40,249 nt of DNA from Gammaproteobacteria bacterium. GTDB taxonomy: Bacteria > Pseudomonadota > Gammaproteobacteria > Pseudomonadales > Pseudohongiellaceae. Position numbers and translations under genes: made by a program. Below, in pieces: positions 1-8,295 of the stretch; the stretch's first letter is position 1, and every line of letters begins with the position of its first letter. The notes below the pieces were generated by a model. It was not told where the DNA came from, searched no databases, and saw only the letters and a program-made list of their open reading frames with translations. Where the stretch lies: NCBI GenBank assembly GCA_002726595.1, contig PBTO01000032.1:1-40249 (forward strand). Direction: 5' to 3'.

Positions 1-29
1 ATTCGATAATTTAATTTTCTTTCAGCATT

Positions 30-419
30 TTATTTTCTGATCAGACGCTGAATCTCGGAGATTGAACTGACTTCACCCAGTTCTATATAGCGCAGCGGTC
101 TGCCGCGGATATGGGTATGGGAATCGATGAAGCCCGGCATCAAGATTTTACCCTGTAAGTCTACCAGGCTGCCTGCATCGTATTTGCCCACTATTTCTGC
201 AGCGCCAACTTCGACAATGCGCCCCTCGTTCACCACCACGGTATTGGCCAGGGTGAAGGCCTCATCAACAGTGACAACTTTGCCGTTAGTGAGGATCAGA
301 TCCACTGCAATGGGCGGGGCTTCGGCTGTTTCAGATTGGGACTGATCTTGCGCTGGTTGACAATTGGCAAGTGCCAGCATTGTCCATACGAGCAGTGTAG
401 ATGTTATTGATTTTCTCAT
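30..419 (-). pseudogene. Truncated amidohydrolase (YtcJ-like N-terminal fragment)
   Basis: The 129-residue product has an N-terminal export signal with a lipobox-like ALANC at about residues 16-20, then the amidohydrolase start pattern: a TNGKVVTVDEAF strand, the GRIVEVG turn and the metal-binding GFIDSHTH motif near residue 96. Family members run to roughly 550-600 residues. Here translation stops at a TAA (30-32) shortly after the HxH motif, so the metal-binding barrel is missing. In the 29 bases beyond, the other two reading frames also stop quickly, so no simple one-base repair is visible inside the window. I infer a decayed gene. A short functional lipoprotein is possible but less likely. 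It lies downstream of the PQQ sugar dehydrogenase on the same strand, separated from it by a terminator. Confidence 0.7.
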
Positions 420-510
420 CTCAATTAGCCTGTTTCAGTGGTAGTTTCAATTGCTAAGCCGGAGCACGAATCCAAGGCGGCAATTATATTACGGAATCAT
501 GCAAAAAAGA

Positions 511-534
511 AAAAGGGACTCGTGAGTCCCTTTT
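511..534 (-). terminator. Rho-independent terminator after the sugar dehydrogenase
   Basis: This is a perfect palindrome: an 11-base arm (511-521), a two-base loop and the complementary arm (524-534). Read on the minus strand, the stem is followed by a T-rich tract (complement of the A-run at 503-513). It sits 26 bases after the stop of the minus-strand gene ending at 560. Confidence 0.85.
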
Positions 535-559
535 ACAGTTTTTTCCGCCAGAATCCGGG

Positions 560-1738
560 CTAGTCAATCGGCTCCAGTCGCACGACTGCCGTCGTCGCGA
601 AGTCGCCTCTTCCGGCGCCATTACCATCTGAAATGGCAATGTAAATATAACCATCCGGGCCCTGACGCACGTCACGAATCCGGCCCATGTTATAGGCGAG
701 GGTTTCTTCCACTATCACTTCACGGTAATCGTCGCTCATGTGAAGACGTGCAACTTGCTCGCCGGCCAGACCGCCAGCAAAGATGCTGCCATACCACTCG
801 GGGAACTTGTCGCCGGTGTAGACCATGAGACCCGAAGCGGCAATTACCGGTGTCCAGAAATAGGCTGGCCCCGTCATGCCGGCCTGACCGATGCCAACAT
901 GGATGGGACTGCCTATCGAACCATAGTTCACACCGTGACCAATTACCGGCCAGCCATAATTGTTCCCCGGTTCGACCAGATTGAGCTCATCTCCACCCTG
1001 GGGGCCGTGCTCGGTCATCCAGAGATCACCGGTTTCCGGGTGTACCGCCAGACCCTGGGGGCTACGGTGTCCATAACTCCAGATTTCCGGTAGTGCACCG
1101 CTCTGGCCAACAAACGGATTGTCGTCGGGCACACTGCCATCATCATGCAGGCGAACAATGACCCCCTGGTGATTACTCAAATCCTGCGCCGGGTGAGCAG
1201 TCAGATCCCCCCTGGCAGGAGCCTGGCGTTCACCGGCAGTCAGGAACAGGTAGCCGTCGTTATCGAAAGCCATCTTGCCGCCGTAGTGGCCGAAACCGAG
1301 CGCTTGAGCAGTGAATATTTCCACTACGTTGGTAAGTTGGTCATTTTCTAAACGCCCCCGCACAATCGCGGTGGAGGAACTGTCTCCTACAGGCTTGGCA
1401 AAACTCAGGTAAACCCAGCGGTTTTCGCGGAAATTCGGATGGGGAAGGACATCGAACATGCCTCCCTGGCCGACGTAATGTACTTCGGGCACGCCCGGTA
1501 CTGCTTCCGGCAACAGTTGCCCGTCTCGAACGATTCTCAGCCGCCCGGGTTTTTCCGTAACCAGCATGTCACCGTTAGGCAGCCAGGCCATGGACCAGGG
1601 TTGTAGCAGTCCATCCGCAACCGTCACGACTCGATAATCGTGGTGGGCTGCATAGTAGATGTCGGACTGCGCGCTGGCCGCAGCCGCCGTAATAACCAGC
1701 AAACTGGTTCCAGCAAATTTTAAAAGATAACGAAGCAT
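560..1738 (-). CDS. PQQ-dependent soluble sugar dehydrogenase (GSDH/YliI type)
   Basis: A periplasmic beta-propeller oxidoreductase of the glucose/sorbosone dehydrogenase family, which oxidises aldose sugars with PQQ. Visible hallmarks are LLQPWSMAWLPNGDMLVTEKPGRL near the N-terminus, PHPNFRENRWVYLSF, the HxGG/KMAFDNDGYLF blade, EIWSYGHRSPQGLAVHPETG (catalytic-His region of the family), WMTEHGPQGGDELN and NYGWPVIGHG. The ORF extends to 1774, but I place the start at the ATG at 1738, because an AGAGGA Shine-Dalgarno lies just upstream and the product then begins with a clean signal peptide ending ...AAASAQ. The length, 392 residues, is normal. A strong terminator follows. The substrate cannot be read from sequence. 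Confidence 0.9.
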   Translation of the reverse strand: MLRYLLKFAGTSLLVITAAAASAQSDIYYAAHHDYRVVTVADGLLQPWSMAWLPNGDMLVTEKPGRLRIVRDGQLLPEAVPGVPEVHYVGQGGMFDVLPHPNFRENRWVYLSFAKPVGDSSSTAIVRGRLENDQLTNVVEIFTAQALGFGHYGGKMAFDNDGYLFLTAGERQAPARGDLTAHPAQDLSNHQGVIVRLHDDGSVPDDNPFVGQSGALPEIWSYGHRSPQGLAVHPETGDLWMTEHGPQGGDELNLVEPGNNYGWPVIGHGVNYGSIGSPIHVGIGQAGMTGPAYFWTPVIAASGLMVYTGDKFPEWYGSIFAGGLAGEQVARLHMSDDYREVIVEETLAYNMGRIRDVRQGPDGYIYIAISDGNGAGRGDFATTAVVRLEPID

Positions 1739-1867
1739 AGCTTTTTCCTCTCTATTTCTAATGCAGGTTCGCACATCAGGCGAATATCTGGCAAATCAAT
1801 ATTGGTCCATTCTCAGGATTGATTTCAATTTGTCGAGCAATCCCCAGGAAAACTCGGGAGCTTACGC

Positions 1868-2260
1868 TCATGGAAACAATTCTGCCAATTGCGCCTTGGC
1901 ATCGTCGCTGGCGCTATGGTTAAAGCTTCCGATAATGTCTGCCAGTGCCCTGGCTCGATCTGGTGCCTGGGCGTTGGACTGTATCGCTTCCATTGCGCCC
2001 TTGCCTTCTTCATTTGCAGAGTGCTCTATGCTGGCAACGGAACTGGCCATGGCGCGAACACCCTGGGCCAGCCCACTGTTGCCGATAATCTCATTCAGCG
2101 TAGTCAGGTCGGAGTCTGACGGGCGGTGGCTCAGGCCGGCAACGATGTCAGCTATTTGCTTCAGCGCCACCCCATTGCCTTGGTTTTGTGCCATGGCAAT
2201 TTGGGAAAACAGACCGATTGCGATAACAAGTATGAGATTCTTTAATATTGTTGTATTCAT
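1868..2260 (-). CDS. Small secreted protein of unknown function
   Basis: A 130-residue product with a clear signal peptide (hydrophobic stretch at residues 7-23, cleavage near AMA-QN). The mature part is hydrophilic, alanine-rich and probably alpha-helical, with no cysteine and no motif I recognise. The start is supported by an AGGAG at good spacing before the ATG at 2260. It is followed after about 130 bases by the sugar dehydrogenase on the same strand, so co-transcription is possible. The family is unassigned. Confidence 0.7.
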   Translation of the reverse strand: MNTTILKNLILVIAIGLFSQIAMAQNQGNGVALKQIADIVAGLSHRPSDSDLTTLNEIIGNSGLAQGVRAMASSVASIEHSANEEGKGAMEAIQSNAQAPDRARALADIIGSFNHSASDDAKAQLAELFP

Positions 2261-2802
2261 GATTGTCTCCTGAAAAGCAGGGTTATGTAAGTGCAGCCTG
2301 TTGAGTCTATCTCAGTATTCCGCGAATAAATAGCTGCTTGCGACAGAATTGAATTTAGTCGATTTTTTACCAGCCAGTGTGAGGCAGCACTGCATCTGTA
2401 GTTGCAAGCTATTACCCGAATTAGATAAACAGCACCCGTCTTGTTCTTACCTACAACGCGCATCAGTCATCGAAAACAGGAAATCCCTGTATCTGTCCTG
2501 GTGCAGGCTTTTTTTAATGCCTGATAGCGACTTTATCCGTTACAAAGAATTACAAATCCTCACTTGAGCAAGAGATATAACATATTGATATTATTATGTA
2601 TTTTATAGACACATCGAAGTCATAGACTTGCTTGTGGACTATAGATTGCTTATCCTTTCTATTGTCCGAACCTTGGCTACTACCATACCTTTTAAATTTC
2701 TAGCCGTTGGTGTAGCATCTGTGGCCCCACGGGGCGCGGCGTGGTCGACTCGGCACATGGGTGCGCACGATTTAAAAGATACGGTATCTGGAGAGTTTAA
2801 AG
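2261..2802. other. Divergent intergenic region (542 bp)
   Basis: Lies between the minus-strand secreted protein and the plus-strand quinoprotein. It is AT-rich around 2560-2660 and must contain promoters for both directions, but I see no -35/-10 pair good enough to call. Short ORFs here lack coding character. A GGAGAG Shine-Dalgarno at about 2790-2795 supports the ATG at 2803. Confidence 0.6.
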
Positions 2803-4737
2803 ATGACAGCAACAAAACGACTGATTTCGTCATTCGTCGTGAGTATCGGCACCCTAATCTGTGCCACAACAGCGTGGAGCCAGACCGGCACCGATGTCAA
2901 CGCAGGAGATTGGCCGACTTACCACGGCGATTTCGGGTCTCAGCGCTATTCGCCGCTCGACCAGATTAACGCCGAAAACGTAGGCTCTCTGGAGATTGCC
3001 TGGCGTTTTTCCACAGAGGGTTTCGGGCCCACTACCGACTTCAACAACCCATCTACGCCACTTGAGGTAGATGGCGTGCTATACGCTGATATAGGCAGCA
3101 CTCGCAACGTGGTAGCACTTGACGCCACCACAGGACAGGTATTGTGGCTGTGGCGACCACAGGAAGGTGCAAGATTCGACAACGCACCGCGCAAGGGCGC
3201 CGGTCGCGGACTGGCCTTCTGGCGTGAGGGCGGCGCATCGCGCATTCTGGACATCACACCTGGCTTTCAACTGATTTCTCTGGACGCCAAAACCGGCTAT
3301 CCAGACCCGAATTTTGGCAACAACGGCATAGTGGATTTATTCGAAGGACTGCGTAATTCCGACGGTTTTGAGGATATCGACATCGGCTCTTCCGCGCCGC
3401 CCTTTGTTATGAACGATGTGATTGTTGTAGGACCAGCGCACCGGGTAGGCATGCGACCGCGGTCCATGTCTAATGTCAAAGGTGACGTACGCGGCTTCGA
3501 TGTGCGTACCGGTGAACTGCTGTGGACCTTTCACACCATTCCTGAGCGCGGCGAAGTGGGCTTTGAAACCTGGCTGGATTCCGGTGTGGAATTTACCGGT
3601 AATGCCGGGGTCTGGGCACCCATGTCAGGTGATCCGGATCTGGGCCATGTTTATCTGCCCGTGGAGTCGGCGACTGGCGACCGCTTCGGTGCCGACCGGC
3701 CCGGCAACAACCTTTTTGCGAGCTCCATTGTCGCGCTGGATATCAAAACCGGTGAACGCCAATGGCACTACCAGTTGACCCACCACGACATCTGGGACTG
3801 GGACATACCATCCGCGCCGGTTCTCGCAGATTTGCCCAACGGCCGTAGGATCCTCATGTCAGTGACCAAACAATCCTGGGTCTATACCTTCGATAGAGCG
3901 ACTGGTGAGCCAATCTGGCCTATTGAAGAGCAAGGTGTCCCTGCAGGAGATGTTCCCAGAGAGTGGTACGCTCCTACTCAACCGATCCCTACTCGTCCAG
4001 CTCCCTTCGATCGACAAGGCTTCACCGAAGATGATTTGATTGATTTTACACCGGAACTTCGCGCCCTGGCCCTAGAAGCGATAGCAGACTTTCGCTTGAG
4101 CCCCAGTGTGTATTCACCTCCATCCCTGGCGGACGCAGCAGACGGTACACGTGGTACCCTGGCATTGCCCTCCGCCACCGGTGGTGCCAATTGGGAGGGC
4201 GCTGCCCTCGATCCGGAGACCGGGATTCTCTATGTACCATCGAGAACAGCCCTGGCTGTGTTGTCTGTAGGCAAAGATCCAGAATCAGACCTCGATTACA
4301 GCCAGTCATTCGGTGTGCGCGTACCGCGAATCCAGGGTTTGGACATCGTCAAGCCACCCTACGGCCGTATTACGGCAATCGATATGAACTCTGGCGACCA
4401 CCTCTGGCAGATCGCCAATGCCGATACGCCGGACCGCATCGCCAATCATCCTGCGCTGGAAGGGGTTGATCTTCCACGTACTGGCGTACCGACACGAGCC
4501 GGTGTAGTCGCAACCAAAACCCTATTGTTAGTTGGCGAAGGTGGCGGTGGCGGTGGCGCCAGCCCCATTCTGCGCGCTATCGATAAGCAAACCGGTGACA
4601 TCGTTGCCGAGCTTGAATTACCTAATAATCAATCCGGGCTGCCATTTACCTACGAGCACGATGGCAAGCAATACCTGGCCATGTTCGTCAGTGGCGGTGG
4701 CAGTCCCGCCGAACTGGTGGCCTACGCCCTACCGTAA
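2803..4737 (+). CDS. PQQ-dependent dehydrogenase, membrane-GDH-like propeller
   Basis: A periplasmic quinoprotein of 644 residues: signal peptide (residues 1-26, TTAWSQ) followed by an eight-bladed propeller without the N-terminal membrane anchor of classical Gcd. Visible are WPTYHGDFGSQRYSPLDQI (blade 1), repeated tryptophan-docking segments such as VVALDATTGQVLW, GFDVRTGELLWTFHT and ALDIKTGERQWHYQ, the active-site block HHDIWDWDIPSAP (Asp332, matching catalytic Asp466 of E. coli Gcd by position) and a downstream VTKQSWVYTFDR lysine. It belongs to the large uncharacterised 'pyrroloquinoline quinone-dependent dehydrogenase' group, and its substrate is unknown. The gene is followed after 24 bases by a YceI gene, suggesting co-expression. 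A Gly-rich GEGGGGGGAS run lies near residue 580. The start is supported by GGAGAG. Confidence 0.9.
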   Translation: MTATKRLISSFVVSIGTLICATTAWSQTGTDVNAGDWPTYHGDFGSQRYSPLDQINAENVGSLEIAWRFSTEGFGPTTDFNNPSTPLEVDGVLYADIGSTRNVVALDATTGQVLWLWRPQEGARFDNAPRKGAGRGLAFWREGGASRILDITPGFQLISLDAKTGYPDPNFGNNGIVDLFEGLRNSDGFEDIDIGSSAPPFVMNDVIVVGPAHRVGMRPRSMSNVKGDVRGFDVRTGELLWTFHTIPERGEVGFETWLDSGVEFTGNAGVWAPMSGDPDLGHVYLPVESATGDRFGADRPGNNLFASSIVALDIKTGERQWHYQLTHHDIWDWDIPSAPVLADLPNGRRILMSVTKQSWVYTFDRATGEPIWPIEEQGVPAGDVPREWYAPTQPIPTRPAPFDRQGFTEDDLIDFTPELRALALEAIADFRLSPSVYSPPSLADAADGTRGTLALPSATGGANWEGAALDPETGILYVPSRTALAVLSVGKDPESDLDYSQSFGVRVPRIQGLDIVKPPYGRITAIDMNSGDHLWQIANADTPDRIANHPALEGVDLPRTGVPTRAGVVATKTLLLVGEGGGGGGASPILRAIDKQTGDIVAELELPNNQSGLPFTYEHDGKQYLAMFVSGGGSPAELVAYALP

Positions 4738-4761
4738 CTTAAAGATCAGGAGTGACATATC

Positions 4762-5337
4762 ATGCGAACTTTGTTTAACCGAGCGGTGCTAGCGTCGTTT
4801 TTTCTGCTCATCGGCTTGCCAGTGCAAGCCGCTACCTGGGTAATCGCACCGGGCGATTCCCGTGTTGTTTTTCAGTATAAGTATGGTAACGATCCGTATG
4901 CGGGCGCATTTACAAACATAGATGCGACCTTCGAGTTTGATCCCATGAGACCCGGCACCTGCGATTTCCAGGTCACCATTCATATTGAAGATATAGAAAT
5001 TGATTCTCCCGAAGTGCTGGATTACTTGCTCGATTTTGAATTATTCGACGTGGATCAGTGGCCAACCGCAAGCTTTAAGGCAGAGAAATGCAGCCTGAAT
5101 TCTCTGAATGCCTTCACGTCCGAAGGCACCCTGACAATCCGCGATCAAACCAACCCTTTAAGCTTTCCGTTCAATTTCGACATAGAGACAATTGACGGGC
5201 AGATCGGCTTTCACCTGACCAGTGAAGTAACTATCCAGCGGCTGGATTACGGCGTCGGACAGGGCTACTGGGAGAACACGGCTGAAATTCCGAACGACGT
5301 GACCATCCAGGTTGATGTCTACGCCATTCAGCAGTAA
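4762..5337 (+). CDS. YceI-family periplasmic protein
   Basis: A 191-residue protein with a signal peptide (residues 1-23, ending PVQA) and a full YceI beta-barrel. It shows the opening WVIAPGDSRVVFQYKY, the central strand IDATFEFDP, the LLDFELFDVDQWPTASFK segment and GTLTIRDQTNPLSFPF. YceI proteins hold isoprenoid chains or quinone-like lipids in the barrel. Placed 24 bases after a quinoprotein gene and with its own AGGAG Shine-Dalgarno, it may serve as a lipid or quinone carrier for that enzyme; this is inference. Two cysteines (in GTCDF and EKCSL) may form a disulfide. A long hairpin starts seven bases after the stop. Confidence 0.92.
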   Translation: MRTLFNRAVLASFFLLIGLPVQAATWVIAPGDSRVVFQYKYGNDPYAGAFTNIDATFEFDPMRPGTCDFQVTIHIEDIEIDSPEVLDYLLDFELFDVDQWPTASFKAEKCSLNSLNAFTSEGTLTIRDQTNPLSFPFNFDIETIDGQIGFHLTSEVTIQRLDYGVGQGYWENTAEIPNDVTIQVDVYAIQQ

Positions 5338-5344
5338 ATAATCA

Positions 5345-5379
5345 GGTTCTGTCGCAAATAGTCTATTTGCGGCAGAACC
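5345..5379 (+). other. Long hairpin after the first YceI gene
   Basis: A 16-bp stem (5345-5360 with 5364-5379) holds only one G-U wobble and a three-base loop. It begins seven bases after the upstream stop codon, where a terminator is expected, but no T-run follows. It may end transcription, protect the 3' end of the message or be an inserted palindrome. Confidence 0.7.
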
Positions 5380-5434
5380 CACAAATCCCATCTTCTAAAT
5401 AGCTGTTTATCTGAAGATAGATCAAGATTTAGTG

Positions 5435-5476
5435 CAACGTATGCCTTATAATCGCCAACGTGTGCCTTATAATTGC
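5435..5476 (+). repeat. Two tandem 21-bp direct repeats, each with TATAAT
   Basis: Copies at 5435-5455 and 5456-5476 differ at only two positions, and each contains TATAAT (5447-5452 and 5468-5473). A weaker third half-copy may follow (about 5477-5497). They lie about 200 bases upstream of the second YceI gene. No good -35 partner was found, so a duplicated -10 or a paired operator (spacing two helical turns) is only a suggestion. The rest of the 5338-5660 gap holds a GC-rich hairpin (5540-5554) and other potential leader structure. Confidence 0.6.
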
Positions 5477-5660
5477 CGTCGGTTTGTAATCGCTAAAAAA
5501 TAGAGGCTTTAATTCCTATTCCTGGCGAACATTGGCTCTGAGCGCTATGCGCTCAAATAGCGGGGCTGGGCCACCCCCGATATCTGTCCGTTTGGATACA
5601 GTCTAACTGTCTGGATGAGACTTCCCGAATTTTGACTGATTATGGATTAATTTTATAGCT

Positions 5661-6320
5661 ATGAATTATTTACTTAACACAAAGTCTTTCAGATTATTTT
5701 TTAACCACTACCGGTTTTCACTGCTCCTGGTCTGTTCGGTATTTCTGGTGTCATGTGACCGTTTACTGACGCCTGATTTCGAAACGGAAATAACTGAGGT
5801 CAAGGCTGGACAGTACATAATTGATCCGGATCATGCATCGCTTGTATGGAAAATAAATCATTTGGGCTTCTCTACATTCATTGGCCGTTTCAATGAAATG
5901 GATGCTTCGCTGGATTTTAATCCAGAGAATATTGAAACTTCCAGTCTGGAAGTTGTCATCAATACGGCCAGTTTGGATATCAATAATCCTGAATTTGCAG
6001 AGGAGCTTCGCGGTTCAAATTGGTTTGATTCGGAGACTTTTCCACAAGCAGTATACAGGACGACTTCGTTACTAGAGTCTAATGAAAATACATTCGTATT
6101 TGGCGGAGAACTGACATTACTGGGCACTACAGCTCCAGTGAATCTCGATGTTGTTTTTCACGGCGGTGGCCGTAATTTTCTTACCCGAAAAAATACCATA
6201 GGTTTCTCAGCAACGGCCTCTTTTATACGATCAGAATTTGGTCTGTCTCGATTCACGTCTTTTGGTGTTGGTGATGAAATTGAATTGGAAATTCATATAG
6301 AATTTCAGGAAAGTAGTTAA
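5661..6320 (+). CDS. YceI-family lipoprotein
   Basis: A 219-residue second YceI protein. It carries a lipoprotein signal with the lipobox LVSC (Cys at about residue 32), a linker and the YceI barrel: GQYIIDPDHASLVWKINHLGFSTFIGRF, ASLDFNPENIE, FDSETFPQAVYR and GELTLLGTTAPVNLDV. It is more canonical than its upstream neighbour and should be membrane-anchored rather than free. The start has only a weak Shine-Dalgarno, but the signal peptide supports it. A terminator follows directly. The two YceI genes are about 320 bases apart and probably have separate promoters. Confidence 0.9.
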   Translation: MNYLLNTKSFRLFFNHYRFSLLLVCSVFLVSCDRLLTPDFETEITEVKAGQYIIDPDHASLVWKINHLGFSTFIGRFNEMDASLDFNPENIETSSLEVVINTASLDINNPEFAEELRGSNWFDSETFPQAVYRTTSLLESNENTFVFGGELTLLGTTAPVNLDVVFHGGGRNFLTRKNTIGFSATASFIRSEFGLSRFTSFGVGDEIELEIHIEFQESS

Positions 6321-6342
6321 TATTACTTAACATACGCAAAAC

Positions 6343-6379
6343 AAAACCTCATCCAGAGAAGCAGGGTGGGGTTTTTTAT
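6343..6379 (+). terminator. Rho-independent terminator after the YceI lipoprotein
   Basis: Hairpin with arms AAAACCTCATCC and GGGTGGGGTTTT (G-U pairs included), followed by a T6 tract. The right arm and tail are nearly identical to the terminator at 12322-12359. Confidence 0.85.
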
Positions 6380-6525
6380 TGGACACTATTCAGAGTACCA
6401 TGGATTCACAGGCATCGAGAATGCCGGCAGCAAAGACCTGACCTTCAGTTTCAGATACACTGTATGTCTTCGGCAGATTTGGTGACGTATTCCAATCCGT
6501 CATCAAGCATATAGGTGCACAAGCA

Positions 6526-6927
6526 ATGATTAAGTCTTTCGATCATATCGCTGTTCCAATGGAACGGGTTGCAGAAATGGAGCAGTTCTACACCGACCTT
6601 GGCTGCCGAGTTGTAGAGCAGAGTGGTGGCAGAATCTTCGCTGTAATCTTCGGTGATAACAAGATCAATTTTCATACACCGGAACTATGGCAGTCGGGTC
6701 AATTCACACTGCGCGGACACACTGCGGAACCCGGGTCTGGCGACATGTGTTTTGTCTGGCAAGGATCTCAGGAAGCTCTACTGTCTACTTTGCAAAAAGC
6801 CAGTGCGGAAATTGAAGAAGGCCCGGTGGCCAGAACTGGTGGCATGAACGGTGGGAGCACCCAGGGTACCAGCGTCTACACCCGTGATCCGGATAACAAC
6901 TTGCTGGAGTTTATAATCTATGGATAA
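6526..6927 (+). CDS. VOC-family protein, GLOD5 / 'virulence protein' type
   Basis: A 133-residue single vicinal-oxygen-chelate unit. It opens with SFDHIAVP (first metal-ligand His), carries the KINFHTPELW strand and GSGDMCFVW, and closes with EEGPVARTGG and YTRDPDNNLLEF (C-terminal Glu ligand). The order and the D-x-C-F block match the GLOD5/STM3117-like subgroup rather than true glyoxalase I. The reaction is unknown. It is cytoplasmic, with no signal peptide. The gene lies between a terminator and the PhyH gene and reads the same way as the latter. Confidence 0.85.
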   Translation: MIKSFDHIAVPMERVAEMEQFYTDLGCRVVEQSGGRIFAVIFGDNKINFHTPELWQSGQFTLRGHTAEPGSGDMCFVWQGSQEALLSTLQKASAEIEEGPVARTGGMNGGSTQGTSVYTRDPDNNLLEFIIYG

Positions 6928-6961
6928 CAGAGAGCGACTGTTATGAGGTGGAGATGAAGTG

Positions 6962-6997
6962 ATGCCTGACACTATAGTTCGAAGTACTGAAAAGTGA
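6962..6997 (+). CDS. Possible 11-codon leader peptide overlapping the PhyH start
   Basis: An ATG with a GGAG Shine-Dalgarno eight bases upstream opens a frame encoding MPDTIVRSTEK. Its TGA overlaps the GTG start of the next gene as GTGA. The PhyH gene itself has no convincing Shine-Dalgarno, so ribosomes ending the mini-ORF could restart there. It could also be the remnant of an in-frame N-terminus lost by a frameshift. Confidence 0.35.
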   Translation: MPDTIVRSTEK

Positions 6998-7809
6998 CAA
7001 GCTTTCCCACATTTACTGCGGAGCAGGTCGCCAGTTTCCAGGAAAAAGGCTTTCTGTTAGTCGACTTTTCTCTGGATGAGAAGCTGCTGGACGCTATCGT
7101 GGCAAAAGTGGAACCCCATTACGATCAGGAACAGTTCCGGCAACGTCGCAACGGAATCCGGATACAGGATGCCTGGAAGCAAGTGGATGAAGTCCGCCAG
7201 TTAGCGACGGATTCCCGGATTTGTGCAGCGCTTCAACAACTAATGAGCCGCAAACCCCTGCCATTTCAGACTCTGAATTTCCCCATTGGCACGACCCAAT
7301 TGGCCCACTCTGACACTATACATTTCAGTTGTATTCCGAAGGGGTACATGATGGGGGTTTGGGTGGCACTGGAAGACATCGACCAGGACAATGGTCCACT
7401 GCTTTATTATTCGGGCAGTCACAAGTTAGAAGAATACTCTATGAAGAGTCTTGGTCTGGGGCCGGGCCATGCTAACTACTCCGGATACGAGCAGTGTATT
7501 CAGCAAGTAATCAGGGAGAAAGAACTAAAACGTGAGTATGGCCTGATGAAAAAAGGCATGGCGCTGATCTGGCATGCCAATTTACTGCATGGTGGAGCGC
7601 CGCAGAACGATCCCAACCGCAGTCGGCATTCACAGGTGACGCATTACTATTTCGAGGGTTGTAAGTACTACACACCGTTGAACAGCCGGTTCCTGCGCCG
7701 ACAATACCGCTACCCTTTCTGGATCCCCGAGACACCGGATTATGTGCTGCCAGAAGCTCAACCCAGGTTCTCGCGCTGGTTTAAGCGTTTTCTGAAATAT
7801 TTCAAATAA
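6994..7809 (+). CDS. Phytanoyl-CoA dioxygenase (PhyH) family protein
   Basis: A 271-residue Fe(II)/2-oxoglutarate oxygenase. It has the N-terminal FTAEQVASFQEKGFLLV helix-strand, the iron motif AHSDTIHF (His105, Asp107), MGVWVALEDIDQDNGPLLYYSGSHK, and the distal LLHGGAPQNDPNRSRHS block (His199, with Arg209 or Arg211 for 2-oxoglutarate). The facial triad is complete, so the enzyme should be active; the substrate is unknown. The start is a GTG, chosen because an in-frame stop lies just upstream and the fold begins immediately after it. The basic C-terminus (SRWFKRFLKYFK) might touch membrane. Confidence 0.88.
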   Translation: MTSFPTFTAEQVASFQEKGFLLVDFSLDEKLLDAIVAKVEPHYDQEQFRQRRNGIRIQDAWKQVDEVRQLATDSRICAALQQLMSRKPLPFQTLNFPIGTTQLAHSDTIHFSCIPKGYMMGVWVALEDIDQDNGPLLYYSGSHKLEEYSMKSLGLGPGHANYSGYEQCIQQVIREKELKREYGLMKKGMALIWHANLLHGGAPQNDPNRSRHSQVTHYYFEGCKYYTPLNSRFLRRQYRYPFWIPETPDYVLPEAQPRFSRWFKRFLKYFK

Positions 7810-7830
7810 GCGCACAGAACTGACTATAAT
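7801..7830 (+). promoter_or_regulatory. Weak candidate promoter for the DUF454 gene
   Basis: A perfect TATAAT (7825-7830) lies 53 bases before the DUF454 start, with a poor -35 (TTCAAA, 7801-7806) at 18-bp spacing. Confidence 0.35.
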
Positions 7831-7882
7831 TGTATGATTTGTCTATTCGACTAGTGCCTGGTCCTTTAATTTTCGTTCGTAA

Positions 7883-8251
7883 ATGTTGACACCACTTAAA
7901 CATTGGCTGCTTATTATTGCTGGATCGCTCTCGTTACTTCTGGGAGTGGTTGGTGTATTTCTGCCATTATTGCCCACCGTGCCGTTGGTACTTCTGGCAG
8001 CATATTGTTTCGCTCGCTCATCAGAGCGCCTACATAACTGGTTGCTCAGTCATCGGCATTTTGGCTCGATTATTCGAAATTTTGAGTCCGATAAAGGTAT
8101 TCCACGAAGGATAAAAGTACGAGCTATCACCATGGTCTGGATCGGCATGGGAATCTCGTCCTTGATAGTCGGCAGGCTGATCCTGGTTGCCCTGCTCATT
8201 ATAATTGGGCTTACTGTTAGTATTTATCTTTGGCGCTTACCCGAGTATTAG
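7883..8251 (+). CDS. DUF454 / YbaN-family inner-membrane protein
   Basis: A 122-residue membrane protein with the family signature LPLLPTVPLVLLAAYCFARSSERLHNWL and a following HRHFGSIIRNFE stretch. Hydrophobic segments lie at about residues 8-25, 28-45 and 80-115. The length matches YbaN. Function in this family is not established. No Shine-Dalgarno is obvious before the ATG. Confidence 0.9.
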   Translation: MLTPLKHWLLIIAGSLSLLLGVVGVFLPLLPTVPLVLLAAYCFARSSERLHNWLLSHRHFGSIIRNFESDKGIPRRIKVRAITMVWIGMGISSLIVGRLILVALLIIIGLTVSIYLWRLPEY

Positions 8252-8295
8252 GGATAGGTATTGCGAATTGGACAGATAGTACAGATTATGTCTCC

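Noticed and set aside
2628-2969. 113-codon ORF before and across the first quinoprotein start
   Set aside because: It overlaps the signal-peptide coding region in another frame and has no recognisable protein features.
3730-3820. W-D-x-D in the membrane-GDH-like quinoproteins as a lanthanide marker
   Set aside because: In this subfamily D-x-D is also found in E. coli Gcd, which works with Mg/Ca, so the extra Asp rule of methanol/ethanol-type enzymes does not apply.
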